Shown here: one piece after another, positions 14,390 to 19,128 of the stretch
Layout: every line of letters starts with the position of its first letter
Position numbering within the stretch: position 1 is the first letter of the stretch
From: Bacillota bacterium
GTDB lineage: Bacteria; Bacillota; Desulfotomaculia; Desulfotomaculales; JAJYZD01
Direction of reading: 5' to 3'
DNA length: 19,128 bases
Assembly (NCBI GenBank): GCA_021800315.1
Contig: JAJYZD010000040.1
Span: 1-19,128, forward strand
Notes under the pieces: model-generated
Seen by the model: the letters and a program-made list of their open reading frames with translations, nothing else
Told to the model about the DNA's origin: nothing
Databases searched by the model: none
Program-made: the position numbers and the translations under genes

Positions 14390-14410
14390 CCGGGAGCGGG
14401 CCGGCGGGTG

Positions 14411-14438
14411 CGGGTTCTCAAGATCCCGAAGGAGGTGA
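14411..14438 (+). promoter_or_regulatory. Hairpin and strong ribosome-binding site of rpsO
   Basis: CGGG (14411-14414) and CCCG (14425-14428) can pair, with two further inner pairs around a UCAA loop. Immediately afterwards comes AAGGAGGTGA (14429-14438), seven bases before GTG 14446. S15 represses its own mRNA in several bacteria through leader structures, so this hairpin is a candidate part of such a site. The structure alone is weak evidence. Confidence 0.35.
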
Positions 14439-14445
14439 AAAAGCG

Positions 14446-14715
14446 GTGGCTTTAGTGGCGGAAAAGAAAGCATCCATCATATCCGACAACAGGATACACG
14501 AGCACGACACCGGGTCCCCCGAGGTTCAGGTGGCTCTTCTTACGGAGAGGATCAACACCCTTACCGGGCATCTGAAGGAAAACCGGAACGACCACCATTC
14601 CCGCAGGGGCCTTTTGAAGATGGTCGGTCAGCGCCGTCGCCTGTTGAACTACCTGAAGGCGCACGAGTTCGAACGGTACCGCAGCTTGATAGGGAAGCTT
14701 GGCCTGAGAAGATAA
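14446..14715 (+). CDS. rpsO: 30S ribosomal protein S15
   Basis: S15 is a primary 16S rRNA-binding protein of the platform of the small subunit. The 89-residue sequence matches the family throughout: HEHDTGSPEVQVALLTERIN, LTGHLKENRNDHHSRRGLL, MVGQRRRLLNYLK and YRSLIGKLGLRR. The start is GTG 14446, behind a near-perfect Shine-Dalgarno sequence. An intrinsic terminator begins two bases after its stop, so rpsO and pnp are separated by a termination point, although they are neighbours as in many bacteria. Confidence 0.98.
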   Translation: MALVAEKKASIISDNRIHEHDTGSPEVQVALLTERINTLTGHLKENRNDHHSRRGLLKMVGQRRRLLNYLKAHEFERYRSLIGKLGLRR

Positions 14716-14716
14716 G

Positions 14717-14742
14717 AAAGCGGGGAATATCCCGCTTTTTTT
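14717..14742 (+). terminator. Intrinsic terminator after rpsO
   Basis: AAAGCGGG (14717-14724) pairs with CCCGCTTT (14731-14738) around a six-base loop, and seven T run from 14736 to 14742. It is the clearest rho-independent terminator in the window. Read-through or a separate promoter in 14743-14850 would be needed for pnp; I could not identify a convincing one there. Confidence 0.92.
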
Positions 14743-14853
14743 GCATGTTCCGGGCCGGGCGCGCTTCTATTTTGGTGTGAGACAGGAAATACTACGATGA
14801 TGGAGAAAAATATTCCGTAGGAAGTGGATTTGGAATCAGGAGGTAACGTATTG

Positions 14854-17115
14854 ATGCCGGTGCTCAAGAAAGAAATGGACCTGGCCGGGCGCACCCTGTC
14901 GGTGGAGGTCGGCCGGGTGGCCAAGCAGGCCGGCGGCGCGGTCTTCGTCCGCTACGGCGAAACCGCGATCGTGGTGACCGCCACGATGTCCGACCGGGTA
15001 CGGGAAGGAATTGATTTCTTCCCCCTCACCTGCGACTATGAGGAGCGTCTCTACGCGGTGGGACGCATCCCCGGCGGCTTCATCAAACGGGAAGGCCGCC
15101 CCAGTGAAAAGGCCGTCCTCTCCAGCCGGCTGATGGACCGGCCGCTCAGGCCCCTTTTTCCGAAGGGGATGCGCAACGAGGTTCAGGTGGTGGCCCTGGT
15201 TATGTCCGTCGACCAGGATAACCCGCCCGACGTGACAGCCATGGTCGGCGCGTCGGCCGCGCTCGCCGTTTCCCAGATACCCTTCGGCGGCCCCATCGGG
15301 GCCGTGGTGGTGGGCAGGGTCGACGGCGAACTGGTGCTGAACCCGACGGTGGAACAGGCCGGGAAGAGTGACCTGCACCTTACGGTGGCGGGTACCCGCG
15401 ACGCCGTGATGATGGTGGAGGCCAGGGCCGGGGAAGTTCCCGAGGACGTCGCCTTGGAAGCCATCGCCTTCGGCCACCGGGCGATCGGCCGGATCGTGGA
15501 GTTTATCGACGCCCTGCGCGAGGAGGCCCTCGGCATGGGTCTGGCCAAACCCAAGGCGGAGCCCGTGCTGGCCAGGCCGGACGAACAGGTGGTGGAAGCC
15601 GTCACCGCCACGGCCTACGAACGTCTGGTACAGGCGGCCAACTACGTGGCTGCGGAAAGCGTGGACAAGAAGACCAGGGAGGCTTACCTGGACAAGGTCA
15701 AGGACGAAATAACGGCCTCGTTTGCCGACCGGCTTGCCGACCGGGAAAAACAGGTCCGGGAAGTGGTGGATGCCTGCGAGAAGAAGGCGGTCCGCCGCCT
15801 GATCCTGGAAGACAAAAAGCGCATCGACGGCCGGGCCCTCAACGAAGTGCGCCCCATAACGGTGGAGGCCGGGGTTTTGCCGCGCGTCCACGGTTCGGGA
15901 CTCTTCACCCGGGGTCAGACCCAGGTGTTGTCCGTGGTGACCCTGGGACCCATCAGCGACGAGCAGATTCTGGACGGCCTGGGGATCGAGGAATCGAAGC
16001 GGTTCATGCACCACTACAACTTCCCCCCGTTTTCCACCGGGGAGACCAGGCCCATGCGCTCACCCGGGCGGCGGGAGATCGGCCACGGCGCCCTGGCGGA
16101 GAAGGCTCTGATCACGGTCATTCCGCCCGAGGAGGCCTTCCCGTACACCATCCGGATCGTATCCGAGGTTTTGGAATCGAACGGCTCCACCTCCATGGGC
16201 TCCGTCTGCGCCAGCATGCTCGCCCTGATGGACGCCGGGGTGCCGGCGAAAGGCACCGTCAGCGGTGTGGCCATGGGTCTGGTCAAAGAAGGGGACCGTT
16301 TTGAGATCCTCACCGACATTCAGGGCGTAGAGGACCACCTGGGGGACATGGACTTCAAGGTGGCCGGCACCAGGAACGGCATCACCGCGCTGCAGATGGA
16401 TATCAAGGTGGCCGGTGTCGACCGGGAGGTTCTGGGCAGGGCGTTGGCCCAGGCCCGGGAGGGGCGCCTGTTCATCCTGGACAGGATGCTGGCCGTAATT
16501 CCGGAGCCCAGGCCGGAGTTGTCCCCGCTGGCACCGAGGATCATCAACTTCTCCATTGATCCCGACAAGATCCGCGAGGTTATCGGACCGGGCGGCAAGA
16601 TCATCCGCAAGATCATCGAGGAAACCGGTACCCAGATCGACATCGAGGACGACGGCCGGGTTTTCATCGCTTCGGTGAATCCCGACGGGGCCAGGCGCGC
16701 GATGGAGATCATCGGGAACCTGACCAGGGAAGTGGAAGTAGGGCAGATATATAACGGCCGGGTCACCCGCTGCACCGACTTCGGCTGCTTCGTGGAGGTC
16801 GTCCCCGGCGCCATGGGAGTGCCCGGCAAGGAGGGCCTGGTCCATATCTCCCAACTGGCGCACTACCGGGTGGAGAAAACGGAAGACATCGTCAAGGAAG
16901 GCGACCGGATCCTGGTTAAAGTTATCGGCTACGATCCCCAGGGGCGGATGAAACTGTCCAAGAAAGACGTCGCCCCGCCCACTCCCGAGGAAGAACAGAG
17001 GAGGGCGGCGGCCGGCGGGGAACGCGATCGCGATTTCCGGCGGCACGACGGTCCCCGTCCGGGCGGCGGGCGTCCCGGCGGCGGTCCCCGGAGGGACGGT
17101 TACCGACCCGGCTAA
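14854..17115 (+). CDS. pnp: Polyribonucleotide nucleotidyltransferase (PNPase)
   Basis: PNPase degrades RNA 3'-5' by phosphorolysis. It comprises two RNase PH domains around an all-alpha linker, then KH and S1. The first PH domain shows CDYEERLYAVGRIPGGF and LSSRLMDRPLRPLF. The second shows DGRALNEVRPITVEAGVLPR, HYNFPPFSTGE, and the active-site DHLGDMDFKVAGT with D498 and D500. KH has IREVIGPGGKIIRKI (GPGG near 578) and S1 starts near 630 (GQIYNGRVTRCTDFGCFVEV). The 753-residue protein ends in an Arg/Gly/Pro/Asp tail after residue 720. ATG 14854 is chosen; TTG 14851 is equally plausible, as AGGAGG lies 7-10 bases upstream. A terminator follows at 17240. Confidence 0.98.
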   Translation: MPVLKKEMDLAGRTLSVEVGRVAKQAGGAVFVRYGETAIVVTATMSDRVREGIDFFPLTCDYEERLYAVGRIPGGFIKREGRPSEKAVLSSRLMDRPLRPLFPKGMRNEVQVVALVMSVDQDNPPDVTAMVGASAALAVSQIPFGGPIGAVVVGRVDGELVLNPTVEQAGKSDLHLTVAGTRDAVMMVEARAGEVPEDVALEAIAFGHRAIGRIVEFIDALREEALGMGLAKPKAEPVLARPDEQVVEAVTATAYERLVQAANYVAAESVDKKTREAYLDKVKDEITASFADRLADREKQVREVVDACEKKAVRRLILEDKKRIDGRALNEVRPITVEAGVLPRVHGSGLFTRGQTQVLSVVTLGPISDEQILDGLGIEESKRFMHHYNFPPFSTGETRPMRSPGRREIGHGALAEKALITVIPPEEAFPYTIRIVSEVLESNGSTSMGSVCASMLALMDAGVPAKGTVSGVAMGLVKEGDRFEILTDIQGVEDHLGDMDFKVAGTRNGITALQMDIKVAGVDREVLGRALAQAREGRLFILDRMLAVIPEPRPELSPLAPRIINFSIDPDKIREVIGPGGKIIRKIIEETGTQIDIEDDGRVFIASVNPDGARRAMEIIGNLTREVEVGQIYNGRVTRCTDFGCFVEVVPGAMGVPGKEGLVHISQLAHYRVEKTEDIVKEGDRILVKVIGYDPQGRMKLSKKDVAPPTPEEEQRRAAAGGERDRDFRRHDGPRPGGGRPGGGPRRDGYRPG

Positions 17116-17239
17116 GGTTATTTGCCGTTCGTTGAAAGTTGCCCGGCCGGGGAAGGCTTACGGCCGCTCCCCCGGCGGCTTTCGAACGAAGGTGCCGAAC
17201 AGGACTGTCTGTCACAACACGGCTGGAGTTGACTTAATT

Positions 17240-17273
17240 ACCCGGAGTTGGAGAATCCGGGTTTTTAATTTTT
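17240..17273 (+). terminator. Intrinsic terminator after pnp
   Basis: ACCCGGA (17240-17246) pairs with TCCGGGT (17256-17262) around nine bases and is followed by TTTTAATTTTT. It is about 125 bases past the pnp stop and closes the conserved block. Apart from this and the hairpin at 17387-17408, I see no gene or recognisable element between 17116 and 17463. Confidence 0.8.
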
Positions 17274-17386
17274 CCGGGGTCCCCGCGGCGGTATTCCAGG
17301 GCTCGTTTCGCTTTGTCCCGCAGAAACGCTTGCCAAAAACCAGGGAAAGGTAACCTCTCCCACCTATGGTCATATCATACCAGGAG

Positions 17387-17408
17387 GGCGGGAAAGCGTG
17401 TTCCCGCC
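17387..17408. repeat. Perfect 8-bp hairpin upstream of the glycosyltransferase remnant
   Basis: GGCGGGAA (17387-17394) and TTCCCGCC (17401-17408) are separated by six bases. No T run follows on the plus strand. It may be a leader structure of the downstream gene or part of an element boundary; the sequence does not decide. Confidence 0.5.
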
Positions 17409-17463
17409 GGGGCGGGTCCGGCCGAGGCAAAACACAGGGGTCGCGGGGAAGGCGGGGTTGCTC

Positions 17464-18627
17464 ATGCCGGGGGATAGGCGAGGGGTTACGCTGATCGGAC
17501 ATTCACTCGTTCCAACGGGCCGGGGAGAGGATGTGAGGTGCGTTTTCCGGGCGTTACAGTCTATCGGCACAGGCGTGACGGTCTGCGACGTGCCTTCCGG
17601 CCCGAGCCTCGATGACGACGTGATAGCCCGCGAGATCGCCGACCGCCTGGTTACGCGGCCGGGTGGCGACTTCAATACCCATTCGTCATCAACGGCGTCG
17701 ATGTCGAATGGGTATTGAGCAGCCTGGGTTGTCCCAAGCCGCCCCCCGGGGCCGTAAACATCGTGTTTCCCCAGTGGGAACTGAGTCGCTATCCGCGGGA
17801 GTGGGCCCGGCAACTGGATCGTTTCGACGAGGTTTGGGCTCCCACCCGATTCGTTTTCGAGGCGCTCCGGGGAGCGGTATCCAGACCGGTAATCCACCTG
17901 CCCTATCCGGTCCAGGTGAACCTGAGGGTATTTCTCGGGCGCAAATACTTCGGGTTGCCTGAGACCGGGTTTCTGTTCATCTTCGTTTTCGATTTCGGAT
18001 CACACGTGCAGCGGAAAAACCCCGGCGCGGTGATCAAAGCGTTTGGGATGGCCTGTGCCAAGGCGCCGCATGCCGATTTCCACCTCGTGATCAAGATGAG
18101 CGGGCATAATTCCGGTCCCGCCGTAAAGCCCCTGGTTGACCGGTTTATGGCCGAAGTCCGTGGAGGGCCTTACGCGCAAAGAATTATCATTGTGGACAAC
18201 GTTCTGACGGACATAGAAATGAAGAACCTGATCAGGTGCGCGGATTGTTTCGTCTCCCTGCATCGGTCGGAGGGGTTGGGCAGAGGTCTGGCGGAAGTAC
18301 CTTGGTAAGCCGACCATGGCCACCGGATATTCGGGCAACCTCGATTTCATGAACGCAGACAATTCGCTCCTGGTCGGCTTCAGATTGTTCAGGGTTCCCG
18401 AGGACGGTTACCTGTTCGCCCAGGGACAGGTATGGGCCGATCCGGACCTCGAGCAGGCGGCATATTTCATGGTCAAATTATATAAAGAACAGCATACACG
18501 CGCAATGTTTGGCCTAAGGGCTAGCCGGCATATGATGACCAATTTTGGTCATGTTGCCGTCGGTCAAAGATATAGGACCAGAATAGACACACTTCGCTTC
18601 GGAGGAACGGATAGGCGCATGGTTTGA
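17464..18627 (+). pseudogene. Group-1 (GT4-type) glycosyltransferase gene with two frameshifts
   Basis: Three frames together encode a roughly 390-residue glycosyltransferase of the GT-B fold. Piece 1 (ATG 17464, AAGGCGGGG upstream) has GVTLIGHSLVPTGRGEDVR, the N-terminal beta-alpha unit. Piece 2 has QYPFVINGVDVEWVLSSLG, VFPQWELSRYPREWARQL, FDEVWAPTRFVFEAL, and the donor-site-like ADCFVSLHRSEGLGRGLAEV. Piece 3 has LGKPTMATGYSGNLDFMNAD, WADPDLEQAAYFM, and a normal C-terminal helix. Junction 1 lies within 17616-17716, most likely near 17672, and needs one extra base. Junction 2 at about 18295-18303 fits a loss of five bases from an ancestral AE.MYLGKP. If the sequence is accurate the gene is dead; sequencing or assembly errors would make it an intact enzyme of surface glycan assembly. 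Donor and acceptor are unknown. Confidence 0.85.
17673..17717. repeat. 13-bp perfect inverted repeat inside the glycosyltransferase gene
   Basis: CAATACCCATTCG (17673-17685) and CGAATGGGTATTG (17705-17717) are exact reverse complements across 19 bases. After a T-T mismatch, CATC (17687-17690) and GATG (17700-17703) extend the stem. It coincides with the first frameshift of the gene. Confidence 0.9.
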
Positions 18628-18643
18628 TTCAATGGGGATAACG

Positions 18644-19128
18644 ATGAAATTATCATTAGTCATTCCCGTTCTCAATCACAAGGATATAACCCAGTCTTGC
18701 ATTGAATCATTCTGTTCAACAGCAGACAAATGGCGCGGAATTGACTGCCTGGTTATCGATAACGGCTCTCAAATCCCGGCAACAGAGTGGAATCTCGGTT
18801 GCAGAATAATCAGAAACGAACACAACATCGGCGTCCTTCCAGCGCTTCAGCAAGGCTACGAAAATACAGTCGGCCAATTTATCTTTTATACACATAATGA
18901 CGTTATTATGTACGAACGCGATTGGGACAGGAAGATCCTAAGGCTTCTCACTCAGTTGCCCAACGTAGGGGTAGCCGGTTTCTTCGGCGCCAAAGGTATA
19001 GGATCTCCAGATCTTTATATTACGCCCTATGAAATGCACCAACTTGGAAGAGACGGCAACGTATCAGGGTGTCTGCGCATGTCCCGGGTTCATGGTCATC
19101 GATTGATGAAAAATGAGTTTGAGTATGT
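18644..19128 (+). CDS. Family-2 glycosyltransferase, N-terminal part (runs off the window)
   Basis: From ATG 18644, preceded by GGGGAT at six to seven bases, the frame stays open for 161 codons to the window edge. The start LSLVIPVLNHKDITQSCIES is the first strand and helix of a GT-A fold. VIDNGSQ corresponds to the second nucleotide-binding strand, NEHNIGVLPALQQGYE to the N.G.....N.G region, and FIFYTHNDVIMYERDWD carries HND in the place of the DxD metal site. GVAGFFGAKGIGSPDLY follows. It likely transfers a sugar in surface polysaccharide or glycoprotein synthesis. It is clearly richer in A/T than the translation genes, as is the 3' end of the preceding pseudogene, hinting at foreign origin. 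The C-terminal part is not visible. Confidence 0.9.
   Translation, partial: MKLSLVIPVLNHKDITQSCIESFCSTADKWRGIDCLVIDNGSQIPATEWNLGCRIIRNEHNIGVLPALQQGYENTVGQFIFYTHNDVIMYERDWDRKILRLLTQLPNVGVAGFFGAKGIGSPDLYITPYEMHQLGRDGNVSGCLRMSRVHGHRLMKNEFEY

Noticed and set aside
14773..14805. Possible promoter before pnp (TTTTGG or TTGGTG with TACGAT)
   Set aside because: The hexamers match weakly and the spacing is non-optimal for the better pair, so it is not reported as a feature.
17229..17257. TTGACT followed 17 bases later by AGAATC as a promoter for the glycosyltransferase
   Set aside because: The -10 match is poor and the region is occupied by the pnp terminator stem.
1..19128. tRNA, rRNA and CRISPR genes
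   Set aside because: None was recognised on reading either strand.

Overview
The window looks like chromosomal DNA from a GC-rich, Gram-positive Firmicute of the Desulfotomaculum/Pelotomaculum/Moorella kind. This is inferred from three things: the gene order rimP-nusA-rnpM-infB-rbfA-nrnA-truB-ribF-rpsO-pnp, the SLH/Big2-type surface-protein remains, and strong Shine-Dalgarno sequences paired with many GTG/TTG starts. No database search was possible, so genus is not assigned.

Left accessory region (1-3670). A protein C-terminus, possibly a transposase, runs in from the left edge. It is followed by a 194-bp MITE-like element with 11-bp terminal inverted repeats and an 8-bp target duplication. 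Next come pieces of broken surface-protein genes. A minus-strand Big2/SLH gene is disrupted by a 13-base homopolymer, an apparently exact 155-bp insertion and an internal deletion. A plus-strand mosaic carries propeller-like, Ig-like, CBM-X2-like and chitobiase-type segments in shifting frames. A PAS-HD-GYP gene has one in-frame TAG and a lost 3' end.

Chemotaxis gene (3728-5281, minus). An intact methyl-accepting chemotaxis protein lies directly upstream of the PAS-HD-GYP remnant. It has a near-consensus sigma-28/SigD promoter, so the two were probably one motility/c-di-GMP transcription unit.

Translation/RNA block (5520-17273, plus). A sigma-A-like promoter and a leader hairpin precede rimP. 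Ribosome maturation (rimP, rbfA), transcription elongation (nusA), RNase P modulation (rnpM), initiation (infB), nanoRNA/pAp turnover (nrnA), tRNA pseudouridylation (truB) and flavin cofactor synthesis (ribF) are packed with small gaps or overlaps. ylxQ, often found between rnpM and infB in Firmicutes, is absent. Between ribF and rpsO sits a two-gene cassette of small proteins, the second DUF4258-like, with its own good promoter. rpsO ends in a strong intrinsic terminator. pnp follows, with an Arg/Gly/Pro tail resembling the repeat linker of IF2, and then another terminator.

Right accessory region (17274-19128, plus). A group-1 (GT4-type) glycosyltransferase gene is broken by two small frameshifts, one at the base of a 13-bp perfect inverted repeat. 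It is followed by the start of an AT-richer family-2 glycosyltransferase. This looks like the beginning of a glycosylation or surface-polysaccharide locus. The conserved block is therefore flanked on both sides by decaying surface and mobile DNA.
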